This document shows, piece by piece, positions 50,878 through 61,563 of a DNA stretch of 64,000 nt (positions are counted from its first letter, which is position 1; each line of letters starts with the position of its first letter). The notes below the pieces were generated by a model. The model ran no database searches, was not told where the DNA came from, and saw only the letters and a program-made list of their open reading frames with translations. The position numbers and the translations under genes were made by a program. This stretch comes from Lachnospiraceae bacterium (GTDB lineage Bacteria > Bacillota > Clostridia > Lachnospirales > Lachnospiraceae). The stretch is taken from assembly GCA_902362715.1 (NCBI GenBank), contig CABIXN010000001.1, forward strand, positions 731,673 to 795,672, given 5' to 3'.

Positions 50878-53800
50878 TTATGATTTACGCCGTTTTTTTC
50901 GGTACTTTCCTTCCTTTTGCCAGATATAAAATCCACTAGCTGCCACTGCAACTGCCAGTGCTCCCATTCCCGGCCAGAAGAAACCTGTACCGCTGGTATT
51001 AGGCATATGGAACACTTTGTTATTCTCCACCGTAAGCGTAAGCTCCAGATAATAATATTTTCCCTTAACCCGCCGCCATGGTTCTGAATTTACTGTTCTG
51101 ATAGCAGTTTCATAAGGAATCTCAATGCCTTCAACAGGCTCTGAGAGAACATTATAGCCGTCTTTTGCAGCAAGCTCGGTAATCTGGTATTCCCGGCCAT
51201 TAGCCCCAAGGTACAGACCGTCAAAAACTGCCTCACCGTTTGCATCGGTGGTAACCGTTCCAGGAACCTCCTGTCCATTTACTAAAACCCCTGTTACAAG
51301 GTCAGCATTACTGCACACCGTATCATCCAGCACCTGATACTCAGTCCCTTCCGGACTTCCTTTTTCTCTCCATTTCAGCTGGAAGGTCACGCCTGATAAC
51401 GCTTTCCCCTTCTCATCTGTTTTCTGAATGGTGATTTTCCCCTGAAGTCTGTTGGTTACTGTCAGCTCTGGTATTTGATCCGGTTTTGTTTCCGGGGTTG
51501 TAATGGAAAACTGCCCCTTGCCGGATGATGTCATCGTTAAAAGATTGTCCTGATTCTCTCCGGTGATTTCATAATTTTTCAGAGCATCCGGTGAGGTTTC
51601 CTCTCCTTTTACACCGCTTTCTGTAACTAGATATTGTCCCTCTCTGACCAGGTTGTAAATCACTGCATACTGGCCGTCTTTTAAGGTAAAGGATGCCGCG
51701 CCTCCGCTGCTCATATCCAGAGTTCCCTCTCCTGTGCCATCCTGTATTGCTGTACCGCCGGCATCATATTTCACGTAATAAGCCTTGACCCTGGAACGCT
51801 GGTCTTTGGGCTTAATGGTAAAGATAAATTCTTCATCCAGACCGCCAGTTTCAGCCGATTTTGCTATTTTAAGCTTCGTCCTGTCATTGGTAATTGTATA
51901 AGGACTATCCTTGGTTCCATCAGCAGTTCCAAACAGGAACACATAAGGATCATTTTCTGTTCCTGTTCCGCTTTCAACCTCTTCCGGATAGGTATTGTCT
52001 GTGACCTCAACGACTCTGTACTGTGTTTTATTATCTTTTAATTTAGAGCCCGGCATTACTTCCGGCGCCTTCCACAGAGCCTTCCAGGCCTCATACTCAT
52101 AATAGGGTTTTGTGGTATCCGTATCCTGCTCGCCGTTTAACACCACTTTTGCTTTCGGGCTAAAGTCCGTCCAGGTGCCCTGAGCACTGCCATCATCTTT
52201 TAAATATTGAAGCATCAGTGTTACATCCGGATAGGAAGCAGAAACCTGTATCTCATCCGTTTTCCATTCTTTCTCAGCATAAACCTCTGTTTCTTTCATG
52301 GTGTTGGTAACTGCTGTGGCATAATCAGAATCACTGTTTACAACTTTTCCTGTCTCGGTCTTAATAGCCTCGGCTCCGTCTGTCACCACTGACCCATAGG
52401 CAGTATTAAAAGTATCATTATCCTGCAGGATATCTTGTTCTTTTACACCATTAGAAGTATCCGCTCCTGCCTGTAATTCCCGGGCCCGGTACTCATATTC
52501 CACTTTCCTTGCCGTGTTATCAGCCCCAATTACAAAGTCATATTGCGGAAGAGCCTCTACAATCACCCGGCCGCTGTCGGTACTGTTTCCCAGCTGTAAT
52601 GTCCGTACCAGATCTGTGGCCTTGCCTTCTTTATCATAAGATTTTACAATTTCCCAGGCATTATCATCTGTGCTTCCTTTTTCACGTCTCTGAACCACAA
52701 ATTTCACTACAGAATTTCCGTTTTCCTGCGGTCTTGTGTTAAAAGCATTATGGCTGTCATTTTTCCAGATCTTCCAGATTTCCAGTTTCACCGTGGGCAG
52801 TACATTTCTTACCCAGCTGCCGGTAACAGTTACCTGATCAAAAAGCCCAATCGCCCCTTCCAGGGTATACTCCGGGGTATCCTTTGCCATATCCACACCA
52901 TATTTCTGTGTATAAATCAGCGTATCCTGGCCGCCAGAATTTTTATAATACTCTGCCTGAGTTTCTACCACACGGTATTTGATTTTAACAATACTATCCT
53001 GGGTTATTCCAAGATCAGCAGCTTCCTGCTCTGCTTTCACCGCCGTTAATAAATTACTGAAAGCTGCATTTCCCCAGTTACTTGCGTTTGGCAGAATAAA
53101 GTTAGGACCAATTGTTTTCTGGATAGGATCTGGAATTAAATCCTTATCCGAAGTTATCTTTTCTAACAGCTTATCTGCCGCAAACCAGTTTGACTTCTGA
53201 TCTTTATCAAGGGTTCCATCCGCCACCACTCCGTCCACTCTGGCCTGGAGCTGGAAGGTAACTTTCATCTTGTATCCCAGATAATCAGATTTCAAACCAT
53301 CCGTTGAATCTTTCGGAACCCATTTTTTGTATCCGATGCTGCTTGTAAGCAGAGAGTTTTTCAGATCAGGCATCTGAATTGTACTATCGGTGACAGTACC
53401 GGATTGCACCACTTCCTGCTTTTCATACCTGTAGTAGCTTGACCAGGGTTCACTCAGAATTTCCTTCACAGTATATTTCCAGGGATTTCCGTTGGGAGAA
53501 TATTGTTCCAGTTCCGTGTCATCCTTGCCTGTTATGGTATATGTCCAGTTATTTTTATTGTCAGGATCCTGCTCCCATACTACTTCGTACTCATCCTCAG
53601 CCAGTTTTTGCTTAGGAATCGCATTGCCGGACCCCTGGGCAGCTGCCTCACGGGACACCTCAAGGGTAATAGCATTCTTATCAATATCCGGACGCAGTCC
53701 TGCATCGTCATCCCGGTCGTTCCATACCTTTTTGCCCTCTAGTTTTACTGTATCTGCTTTTCTTGTGTTCTTATAGGTAATATCCGGTGTTTCTGTATCA

Positions 53801-55944
53801 TCTTTTGACGCTTCTAAAAGCAGATCTTCATTTGGATTTTCCAGATCAGCAGGAGGGGTATAAGACGCTGTTACCTGATCCTCACTCAGATCACCTCTTC
53901 CTGCAAATACTTCATATCCGCCCTTTAGCTTATCCATATTTTCATTAATTGCGTACTGATATTTCGTCCCATTTGGAGCGTAAATCAAAAGATTCGGGAA
54001 GGTTGCCCAAGCAGTGCCGTCTCCATCCTCCAGCATGGCAGCAGTAATTGTCTGAGTGACGCTGTAGGAAGTATCCCGGCAAAGCTTTCCGGCATTATCC
54101 TTATAATATCTTGTAAGAGTAAAGGATACTTCAGGATATTTTTCTCCTTTGGCAAAGTCTCTGCCAAGCTCCACAATCTTCTTTACTGTAAGATTTCCTT
54201 TTTCACTGTTGTATCCGTTGGTGATGGTGGACCCTGAAATTTCCGAATTATAAATCTCTTCAGCTGTAACAGTGCTTCCATCCTCTTTTGTTAATTTTAT
54301 CTCTTCTTTGATGTAGTAGCTGTAAAGCCGGCCGTTTTCATCATACTGCTGAAGGCGTTTTGCATCTTTCTCATCTCCGCCACAGGTAACCTCAAGCTTT
54401 CCATCTGTAATCTTATTTTTGTTTTCCCCTTCATATTCAAGAGCAAAACGATAGGAACCGCTGCTATCTTTTTCCCAGTTCTGAATGGTTACCCAGGCAA
54501 CTTTCTCATCCGTCCCTGAACCACTTAGATCTTTCCTGTATAAAGAAAAGGTAACTTCCGGCAGCTGGGCATCCGGGAATCCACTTGGGATCAGTCTCCA
54601 GAGCTTCACACCGTTAAAAATAACATCCTCCTGTATCTTGTTTACAAAGGTTCCGTTTTCTTTCAGCAGCCATGTACTATTAGTGTTATCCAGCGGAATA
54701 ACATAATCCTCGTCCTTATAAGAGTCCTTTGGACCTTCTGTCTCGGAGCCAACCTCCACATACGTGGTACCGTCTGCGGGATACAGATAGGCAGGCATTA
54801 AATAGTCAAAGGTTTCTCTGGAAATATTTACGTTTTCCTTGGCATAGTAATCAATCTCATAGCCCCACCGATCATACTTGGGCAGGCCTTTCAGCGTAAT
54901 ATCCCATACCTCATCATCACCGGCATTTTCATTACGGCTCCATTCATAATCTTTATAATATGATTTTAACACCACCTCAGTCCTGTCATCTTTATTGTCA
55001 TGAAGCCTCTGATAAAGATCCAGGGAAAGATCCGGCCGTTCTCCCAGCTGATTCCGGTAATCATCCTGCCAGTGCTTGTGGAAGGTAACATCCTTGGTGC
55101 CGCTGATACTGTTGTGAAGCTGGAAGGTCTGTGTATCATGGGTATGCTGTTCACCGGTTACATAAGGGGTGGATTCCATAGTCGCATTATAGATAATCTT
55201 TGGATTCTTTTTCTTAAAATCTGCAAAGGTTTCCACCGTATCGTCCTCATAAATAACTACCTCTTCCACTGTATAATGGACCGCCTGCCCGTACTGGGTA
55301 TATTTCGGGAGATTATAAAAATAATAGTTTGTACTCTCCTTAGCGGTATCGGTATCAATCTTCTGAATCGCAGAGGCTTTCTCTAATGTTTCGGTCTGAT
55401 CATCCGAATCCTCTCCATCCTGCTGTTCTGCCGGTTTCATAATCTGGTATGCCCCGTCACCGATATCTACCGTATTATCTTTATAATTTATCGCGTCTTC
55501 ATTATCTGTACAGACCAGACGTACTCCAAGGGAAGCGCCTTGTTCTTCAAGCAGATTTAAAAATTCTTCTCTTGTATCGCCCTCTCCGTCACGCCAGTCC
55601 TTAGTAACCGTAAGATCAATAATTCCAAGCCGCTGATTGGTTACGGTATAGAATTTATTATTCTCCAGCTGCCGGATCGAATATCTCTGAAGGTATAAAT
55701 GCTGGTCTGTGTCAAACTCCTTATGAAACTCCGTTAATGTTCCAAAACCAGATTCTTTAAAATCAGATTCTTCTAAATTTCCATCTTCCGAACCAATCGC
55801 AGCGCCATTCCCATTTTCTTGTGTTTCATTCTCTGCATTTATTTCCTTTAATTCCTGATAAATAGTTTCCAGCTCTTCATCTGTATATGAGATCTTAACC
55901 GTACGATCCGGATCCTGTATATTCTGCACTTCGGTTTCCACCAC
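50878..55944 (-). CDS. Cna-B adhesin, C-terminal part after an in-frame TAG
   Basis: This frame runs 1,688 codons from a GTG at 55944 and is exactly in phase with the 56002-59295 gene; only one TAG and 19 codons lie between. It contains about ten Cna-B-type repeats (openings such as KDWRDGEGD, KHWQDDYRN, KKVWNDRDD, IWKIWKND, KEWKTDE), a SpaA-like last domain (IQKTDEKGKALSGVTFQL) and a sorting signal MPNTSG, membrane span and basic tail. It has no signal peptide. GAGGA near 55958 might allow reinitiation, but the protein could not be exported alone. Confidence 0.8.
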   Translation of the reverse strand: MVETEVQNIQDPDRTVKISYTDEELETIYQELKEINAENETQENGNGAAIGSEDGNLEESDFKESGFGTLTEFHKEFDTDQHLYLQRYSIRQLENNKFYTVTNQRLGIIDLTVTKDWRDGEGDTREEFLNLLEEQGASLGVRLVCTDNEDAINYKDNTVDIGDGAYQIMKPAEQQDGEDSDDQTETLEKASAIQKIDTDTAKESTNYYFYNLPKYTQYGQAVHYTVEEVVIYEDDTVETFADFKKKNPKIIYNATMESTPYVTGEQHTHDTQTFQLHNSISGTKDVTFHKHWQDDYRNQLGERPDLSLDLYQRLHDNKDDRTEVVLKSYYKDYEWSRNENAGDDEVWDITLKGLPKYDRWGYEIDYYAKENVNISRETFDYLMPAYLYPADGTTYVEVGSETEGPKDSYKDEDYVIPLDNTNSTWLLKENGTFVNKIQEDVIFNGVKLWRLIPSGFPDAQLPEVTFSLYRKDLSGSGTDEKVAWVTIQNWEKDSSGSYRFALEYEGENKNKITDGKLEVTCGGDEKDAKRLQQYDENGRLYSYYIKEEIKLTKEDGSTVTAEEIYNSEISGSTITNGYNSEKGNLTVKKIVELGRDFAKGEKYPEVSFTLTRYYKDNAGKLCRDTSYSVTQTITAAMLEDGDGTAWATFPNLLIYAPNGTKYQYAINENMDKLKGGYEVFAGRGDLSEDQVTASYTPPADLENPNEDLLLEASKDDTETPDITYKNTRKADTVKLEGKKVWNDRDDDAGLRPDIDKNAITLEVSREAAAQGSGNAIPKQKLAEDEYEVVWEQDPDNKNNWTYTITGKDDTELEQYSPNGNPWKYTVKEILSEPWSSYYRYEKQEVVQSGTVTDSTIQMPDLKNSLLTSSIGYKKWVPKDSTDGLKSDYLGYKMKVTFQLQARVDGVVADGTLDKDQKSNWFAADKLLEKITSDKDLIPDPIQKTIGPNFILPNASNWGNAAFSNLLTAVKAEQEAADLGITQDSIVKIKYRVVETQAEYYKNSGGQDTLIYTQKYGVDMAKDTPEYTLEGAIGLFDQVTVTGSWVRNVLPTVKLEIWKIWKNDSHNAFNTRPQENGNSVVKFVVQRREKGSTDDNAWEIVKSYDKEGKATDLVRTLQLGNSTDSGRVIVEALPQYDFVIGADNTARKVEYEYRARELQAGADTSNGVKEQDILQDNDTFNTAYGSVVTDGAEAIKTETGKVVNSDSDYATAVTNTMKETEVYAEKEWKTDEIQVSASYPDVTLMLQYLKDDGSAQGTWTDFSPKAKVVLNGEQDTDTTKPYYEYEAWKALWKAPEVMPGSKLKDNKTQYRVVEVTDNTYPEEVESGTGTENDPYVFLFGTADGTKDSPYTITNDRTKLKIAKSAETGGLDEEFIFTIKPKDQRSRVKAYYVKYDAGGTAIQDGTGEGTLDMSSGGAASFTLKDGQYAVIYNLVREGQYLVTESGVKGEETSPDALKNYEITGENQDNLLTMTSSGKGQFSITTPETKPDQIPELTVTNRLQGKITIQKTDEKGKALSGVTFQLKWREKGSPEGTEYQVLDDTVCSNADLVTGVLVNGQEVPGTVTTDANGEAVFDGLYLGANGREYQITELAAKDGYNVLSEPVEGIEIPYETAIRTVNSEPWRRVKGKYYYLELTLTVENNKVFHMPNTSGTGFFWPGMGALAVAVAASGFYIWQKEGKYRKKRRKS

Positions 55945-56001
55945 AACCAGATCTTCCTCTTTTACATTCTGAGGAATTCCTACTTCCTTCCACCAGAAAT
56001 C

Positions 56002-59000
56002 CTATTCGGTAATCTTTACATGGTCAGCGCCAGCTACAGGGATAAACTGCTTCTCTCCCTTTCTCTCATAAACGGTAAAATATACATCTCCCCGGTGCTG
56101 CACATCACTGTCATCCATCCACATTTTTTTCACATAGATTGAGCTGCCTCCTACAGGCGCATTGATAATGGTAGTCATATACGTATCATCTTTAAACTCT
56201 GTGGAATATCTGGCAACGTATCCGCTGACTCCTGCAGTTTCCAGGACTACATAAGAAAACTCATGACCGCCGCTGCCGTACTTTGGAAGTCCCTCAACGG
56301 ATAAATGCCATGGCTGATCCTCATAATAGGTAACGGTATAGAGGCCTCCTTCGCCTTCATCCAGCTTTACCTCAAAGGTTTTCGGTTCATCCGTCTTTCC
56401 GTCCAGCTTTATAACGGGTCCAGTCTCTACAACATTGGTCAGATGATCCTGGCGGTACAGCTGCAGGGATATCTCGGCATTTTCGGGCGGGTCCACCGGA
56501 TTTTCGTCTTTATCCTGCCATTTCTTTGTCACCTCATAGTCGATGGTATCTGACATCCTGTTTTTTACAGGTGTCGTATATGTTTTCTCTTCCTCATTAA
56601 AAATTGTCTCTCCATATTCAGGAGTATAGGACACCTCTGTACCGGCCTGGGTCAATGTTATCTTTCCGGTATCCGGATCCAGTAAATTCGTCGTACTGTC
56701 CTTTCCCTGATATACTGCTGTTTCTACCCACCGGTATTCCAGTTCATAACCGTCATAATCGTATTTATCAGAAGAAACTTCTCCCGTTTGGGACAGCTGC
56801 TCCGCCGAAAAGTCTTTCAGGGTTACAGTCACCGGTTTTCCGTTTTTCATAACCGTTCCCCAGCTGCCCTTTGGCTCCTCACTTACCCGGGACTGCAGAG
56901 TCATTACCACGCGGACGTCCTGAAACTCATCCTGGAAAGACGCAGCCTCCCAGCTCTTTTCTACTTTTGTTTTCACTTTATCACTGAGCTGATTAACAAT
57001 GGTTCCGCCGTTATAAATGCTGGTATCTGCAGCCGGCCGCGTGGTCTGTCCATCGGGAAGTATATCCTTTAAGGATAAGGTTCCGTCTTCATTTTTTACC
57101 ACTTCACCATAAAGCTTATTGTAAGAGGCGGCTCCTGATGTGGATTTTACAACCTCTCTTGCAAAATAAATATATTCATATCCTTCCGGATCATATTTGG
57201 GAAGTTTTTCATCCCCAAGCAGCGCATTTCCCTTTTCCAATCCGGGAAGTTCCCTGCCATCCTCATTCTTACCTTCCTGAAAATCAATGGTAAACTCATC
57301 CGCATTCCATTTGCTGCTGTCCATGGTGAGAATCACGATTTCTCCATTTTTATTCTGCACCGGAGAGGCATGCTGATAATCTTCTCCGTCTTTTTTCGTA
57401 TAACGCCACAGCTGGAACTCAAGATCCGGACGTTTCTCTTGGGCATCCTCTTCCACGCCGGTATCTCCCCAGCTTTTATGACCGGTATATTCGGCGGTAC
57501 CACTGAGGGTCAGGATAACCTGTCCTCCGTTATAAACCTTATCTGTCACCGTTCCCACGTTGGCTACTTTATCATTTTCATAGCTGATTTTCAGAGAGTC
57601 TTCCTTTTCAAGACCGTCAATCCCTGTGATAATATCTTTTTGTTCTACAGCTTCTGTTCTTCCCACATAATATTGATTCACCGTTCCGTCTGCCCGGTAA
57701 ATTGGAATATCTTTAATGGTCAGTGTATATATGGTTTCTTCATTTGGTCCTGTCCCGGCCACTGCAAACTCCACCTGAACCGAATCCAGCAGTTCCTTTA
57801 AAGTCAGGGATTCCCACTCTGAGTCATCTCCACGGTTATACTTCCAGTAATAGGAAAACGTATTTAAAATCTCCTCTTCCAGACCTTCTATTTCTGCTTT
57901 ATCATCCCCGCTTCTCTGCACAATCTGAACCGTAAAATCTTGAGTTTTTACATAATACCAGCCCTTGGGAACATCCTCATCCTCTGAATCCATTTCATTC
58001 ATATAATAATATTGATCCGGCGCCTTTTGCGGGGGCATCAGCTCCCACTGAAAAGTTACATCGTTTTCCGTTTCCGGGTCTTCAGGATTTAAAAACATAC
58101 TTCCTTTTTCCGGAAGAATACCAGGATTCACTGACAATCTATAGTGTCCGGTACCTCCTGCATCGCTTACTTCTATTAACTCTTCTGGTTTTACGCCAAG
58201 CCGTTCTGCCAGCACCTTTACAGAAATCTCTTCCTGAAACGTAGTTCCGCCATCAGCTGTTACAGTTGCTTTTATTTTCGCATTTTCGATATAAAACTCT
58301 TGAAACTTGTCCTTACCGGGTCTGTTCTGGGGGTTATTGTTATCCACCCAGTACACTTCCTGAGTCAGGGCATCCTTCTTTGTATCGTTCTCATCAAAAG
58401 TAATTTCTTTTCCGCCTACCGTAATGGAAGGTTTTTCCTCTTCCTCGGACTTTGTCTCTGTCTTCTCTGTTTTCTTTAAAGAAGCTTTGGCTGCTGCTTC
58501 CTTTTTCTCTTCCTTATTATTATCTGCTTTATCCTTATCTTCCCTGTTTTCTTTTGCCGGGAGAATCAGAGAAAGCTTTTTTTCTGTTCCGTCACTGGAT
58601 GTTGCCAGAACCCAGTCTGCCGCTTTTTCCTGCTCATCCAAAGCTTTGCTTTCCACACGCACAGACAGATTCATGCGCATAAAAACAGAAGAAATATCTT
58701 CCAGCTCAGATATTCCCTTTTTTAATGTAACTTCCACTTTCTGATTCTTTACTGTATATTCTGCTGCTGAAATATCCTTGCACTGGGCTTTTTTATCTCC
58801 AAAACCACTGATGCTGCCGATCTCAACCGGGACAGGATTCTTTGTATCTTCTATATAAAATAACTCTTCTGGAATCCGGAAGGAAAATGTATCCCCTTCC
58901 AGCACTGCCTCACTCTCCGGCAGCTGCTCAAAATACGCATCTACCTTCATCTGATACCAGAGATCTTCCCCGGAGGGTTCAAAATCTGCCAGAGTATAAT

Positions 59001-59295
59001 TAAGCTCTCTTAACTGGCTGAAATCCTTCGCCTCACGGATTTCCTCCTCTTTGGTCTCCTGCTTATCCTCCGGCGTATTTTCCTGTGTATCCTTAGTTTC
59101 TTCCTCCGAAAGTTCTGTTTCCTTCGTTATATCCTTTATCTCTTCAGACTGAACATCCAAAGGGTTCTCCGCCTGTACATAAAGATTTACGCCGGCCATA
59201 GTCACAATTATGGCAAATACCAGAAATACAGATATGACTCGCTTCCACCTGATATAGAAATGCTTTCCTTTTTTGTCTGACTTTCTATCCTTCAT
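56002..59295 (-). CDS. Cna-B adhesin, N-terminal part ending at TAG
   Basis: This 1,097-residue secreted part starts MKDRKSDKKGKHFYIRWKR (ATG 59295, GGGAGG upstream), with signal span about 16-41, an acidic linker (about 44-85), adhesion-type domains (about 90-260), a second charged linker and four or more Cna-B repeats (KSWGDTGVEED, KSWEAASF, KKWQDKDEN, KKMWMDDSD). It ends TAG within a Cna-B domain (HVKITE then stop) with no sorting signal, so it would be released unless the stop is read. Together with the following frame it forms one 2,805-codon gene. Confidence 0.85.
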   Translation of the reverse strand: MKDRKSDKKGKHFYIRWKRVISVFLVFAIIVTMAGVNLYVQAENPLDVQSEEIKDITKETELSEEETKDTQENTPEDKQETKEEEIREAKDFSQLRELNYTLADFEPSGEDLWYQMKVDAYFEQLPESEAVLEGDTFSFRIPEELFYIEDTKNPVPVEIGSISGFGDKKAQCKDISAAEYTVKNQKVEVTLKKGISELEDISSVFMRMNLSVRVESKALDEQEKAADWVLATSSDGTEKKLSLILPAKENREDKDKADNNKEEKKEAAAKASLKKTEKTETKSEEEEKPSITVGGKEITFDENDTKKDALTQEVYWVDNNNPQNRPGKDKFQEFYIENAKIKATVTADGGTTFQEEISVKVLAERLGVKPEELIEVSDAGGTGHYRLSVNPGILPEKGSMFLNPEDPETENDVTFQWELMPPQKAPDQYYYMNEMDSEDEDVPKGWYYVKTQDFTVQIVQRSGDDKAEIEGLEEEILNTFSYYWKYNRGDDSEWESLTLKELLDSVQVEFAVAGTGPNEETIYTLTIKDIPIYRADGTVNQYYVGRTEAVEQKDIITGIDGLEKEDSLKISYENDKVANVGTVTDKVYNGGQVILTLSGTAEYTGHKSWGDTGVEEDAQEKRPDLEFQLWRYTKKDGEDYQHASPVQNKNGEIVILTMDSSKWNADEFTIDFQEGKNEDGRELPGLEKGNALLGDEKLPKYDPEGYEYIYFAREVVKSTSGAASYNKLYGEVVKNEDGTLSLKDILPDGQTTRPAADTSIYNGGTIVNQLSDKVKTKVEKSWEAASFQDEFQDVRVVMTLQSRVSEEPKGSWGTVMKNGKPVTVTLKDFSAEQLSQTGEVSSDKYDYDGYELEYRWVETAVYQGKDSTTNLLDPDTGKITLTQAGTEVSYTPEYGETIFNEEEKTYTTPVKNRMSDTIDYEVTKKWQDKDENPVDPPENAEISLQLYRQDHLTNVVETGPVIKLDGKTDEPKTFEVKLDEGEGGLYTVTYYEDQPWHLSVEGLPKYGSGGHEFSYVVLETAGVSGYVARYSTEFKDDTYMTTIINAPVGGSSIYVKKMWMDDSDVQHRGDVYFTVYERKGEKQFIPVAGADHVKITE

Positions 59296-59484
59296 AATTG
59301 CCTCCCTCTTTCTCAATTACAAATTTTTATTATATAGAAACTTTCTGTCAGCTGCAGTGCAGTCCCACAAAGTGTTTTTATACTATAGAATGCTGTTCCC
59401 TATGCTGTAAAACTTCAGTATTCTTTAAACTTTTATGATAATCTCAATCCTTAAAAACATCATTCCAAGTAATTTTCTGTTTTC

Positions 59485-59513
59485 AGTATAGCAAATCCCT
59501 AAATTTTTTACAA
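59485..59513 (-). promoter_or_regulatory. Likely promoter of the pilus locus
   Basis: Minus-strand TTGTAA, 17-base spacer, TATACT, about 190 bp before the adhesin ATG. A similar AATTAGGGATTT-TATAAA element lies upstream near 59533-59560, which may be a second start. The rest of 59296-59688 is AT-rich with no gene visible. Confidence 0.55.
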
Positions 59514-59688
59514 TTAATCCGGGCATATTTTATATCATAAATCCCTAATTTTTTTACTTTTATTTTACTTCCATTTTATTAGCCAAAAACAAAATCCAAA
59601 ATTTTTACTATTATTTTATTGAGTTAATTGTATTTTTTTTGTTTCTTAATTTATGTACTTGACAATTCTATTTTTTTATAACAAAAAA

Positions 59689-60003
59689 GAATGTGCAAAG
59701 CACATTCTCCGCCTAGGGCAGGCTGCGCAAGCAACATGATTCCACTCTGCCGCAGTGCGATCAAAAGCGGAGCGTTTTTTTGCTCTATAGGAATCGGCAC
59801 TTTTAGCTTTATCACAACATGGTATTTCCTATAGAGTAAAAAAGAATACTGCCGTGGCAGGATTCTCCGCCTGGGGCGGGCTGCGCAAGCAACATGACTC
59901 CATTCCGCCGCAGTGCGATCCACAGCGGAGCGTTTTTTTTTGCTCTATAGGAATCGGTACTTTTCAGCTTTATCACAACATAGTATTTCCTATAGAGTAA
60001 AAA
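59689..60003. repeat. Dispersed structured repeat, two tandem copies
   Basis: Copy 1 (about 59689-59835) starts GAATGTGCAAAGCACATTC. Copy 2 (about 59847-60000) starts AATACTGCCGTGGCAGGATT, a different palindrome at the same place. Both then share the nested arms and CTCTATAGG / CCTATAGAG. The arm swap between copies shows that structure is retained. Confidence 0.85.
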
Positions 60004-60042
60004 AAAGAAGACGTTCATCCAATCTGGAATTATCGTCTTCTT
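60000..60042 (-). terminator. Terminator after the MATE gene
   Basis: Minus-strand AAGAAGACG pairs with CGTCTTCTT (60034-60042 and 60005-60013), followed by TTTTT. It is well placed to end the MarR-MATE transcript. Confidence 0.8.
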
Positions 60043-60111
60043 AATTTAATAAAAACTGTATTCTCTTTTACATTATTTATTTGCTCTTTTTCTCCCCGGG
60101 GGCAGACCTAT

Positions 60112-61563
60112 TTATATATCATTGCCTTCCGCCGGATGACTTTGCATTTTAATCTGTTTATTCAGTTTCTTTATCTCCGGAATCATAAAGAGCGCCACAA
60201 TTCCGGCAGAAGCGGCATCTGCAATTGGTGCAGAGTAAAGAATCCCATTCAGTCCCATAAAAATCGGCAGAATAATAATCAGCGGAATTAACAAAAGCAG
60301 CTGTCTTAACATAGAAAGCAGAGATGCCTTCATTGGCTGGCCGGTGGCCTGAAAATAAGTGGTAGATACAATCTGAAAGCCCGCACAGAAGATACAGAAC
60401 AGATAAATCTTCAGGCAGTTCACGGCAAATTGTGTAAATTCATTACTTTCATTTCCAAAAATACTAATAATCTGCTCCGGCATTGTCTGACAGACAATCC
60501 ATCCTGCAAAGATTAACAAACTTGCAAATACTACAGCCAGAAGATAGGTTTTTCGGATCCGCTCGTATTTTTGAGCTCCCCGGTTAAATCCAAGAATGGG
60601 CTGGGTCCCAATGCCTACTCCAATTCCGAATGCTCCCATAATCATGGCAATTTTCATAACAATTCCCATGGCGCTTAAAGCCACATCCCCGCCGATGGCA
60701 CTCTCATTGCCGTAATGAACCAGCGAATTATTCATCACCACCTGCATAATACAGGCTACAGACTGGGTAATTCCGGAGGAAATACCCAGCACTAAAAATT
60801 TCCGGATTCTGTTTCCATTTAACTTCATATATTGTTTGTGAAGCCTCATGTGAATGGGCTTTTTGCTTTTACGTACAAAATAAGCAGTAAGCACAACTGC
60901 CGATATAATCTGAGATGTAATTGTGGCTACCGCCGCTCCCTTCACGCCCCAGTGAAAGACAAAAATATAAATGGGATCCAAAACTGTATTTAAGGCAGCT
61001 CCAATCAGCATTCCATACATGGACATTCTTGGATGCCCATCCGTTCTTGCGAGATTTGATAATACAATGCCGATGAGGTTAAAAGGAGTCCCCAAAAGTA
61101 TAATAGCTGTATAGTCTTTTGCATAAGGCATTACATTTTCTGTGGCTCCAAACAGCGTCAAAATCGGCTCTAAAAAAATCAAACCAGCTATCATCAGCAC
61201 AATTCCAATAATAATGGTAAACAAAAATGCATTGTTTAGCGTCCGCTCAGCTTCCTCCTCCTTCTTTTCCCCAAGGCGGATTGCAGCATATGCGCTGCTT
61301 CCGGCGCCAATCAGCGTACCAAAAGCAAGTAAAATTGTCATAATCGGAAATGCAACAGTTGTAGCGGCATTTCCAAGATACCCTACCCCCTGTCCGATAA
61401 AAATCTGATCTACGATATTATAAATAGAGTTAATCAAACAGGATACAATAGCCGGCACAGAAAATGTAACCAGCAGCTTTCCAACCGGTTTATAACCCAG
61501 CGGATTTTTTTCCTTTATTTCCTGCGTCTGCCCAGCAGACGTCTGTGTTACTGCTTCTGACAT
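60112..61563 (-). CDS. MATE-family efflux transporter
   Basis: This 483-residue inner-membrane pump has about twelve spans in two MATE halves: PLGYKPVGKLLVTFSVPAIVS at the start, YNIVDQIFIGQGVGYLGNAA, LARTDGHPRMSMYGML, and the second half GIGTQPILGFNRGAQKYERI. It likely exports drugs or cations by Na+ or H+ antiport. ATG 61563 is chosen for GGGGAG. It overlaps the MarR gene by 16 nt, so the regulator controls it. Confidence 0.93.
   Translation of the reverse strand: MSEAVTQTSAGQTQEIKEKNPLGYKPVGKLLVTFSVPAIVSCLINSIYNIVDQIFIGQGVGYLGNAATTVAFPIMTILLAFGTLIGAGSSAYAAIRLGEKKEEEAERTLNNAFLFTIIIGIVLMIAGLIFLEPILTLFGATENVMPYAKDYTAIILLGTPFNLIGIVLSNLARTDGHPRMSMYGMLIGAALNTVLDPIYIFVFHWGVKGAAVATITSQIISAVVLTAYFVRKSKKPIHMRLHKQYMKLNGNRIRKFLVLGISSGITQSVACIMQVVMNNSLVHYGNESAIGGDVALSAMGIVMKIAMIMGAFGIGVGIGTQPILGFNRGAQKYERIRKTYLLAVVFASLLIFAGWIVCQTMPEQIISIFGNESNEFTQFAVNCLKIYLFCIFCAGFQIVSTTYFQATGQPMKASLLSMLRQLLLLIPLIIILPIFMGLNGILYSAPIADAASAGIVALFMIPEIKKLNKQIKMQSHPAEGNDI

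Noticed and set aside
56002..56004. Selenocysteine or programmed frameshift at the adhesin stop
   Set aside because: The codon is TAG, not TGA, and the frame is unchanged across it; pyrrolysine or suppression cannot be judged from this window.
59651..60018. Small ORFs with RTAAEW/CFAH-like text
   Set aside because: They lie wholly in the dispersed repeat and recur at every copy; they have no ribosome sites.
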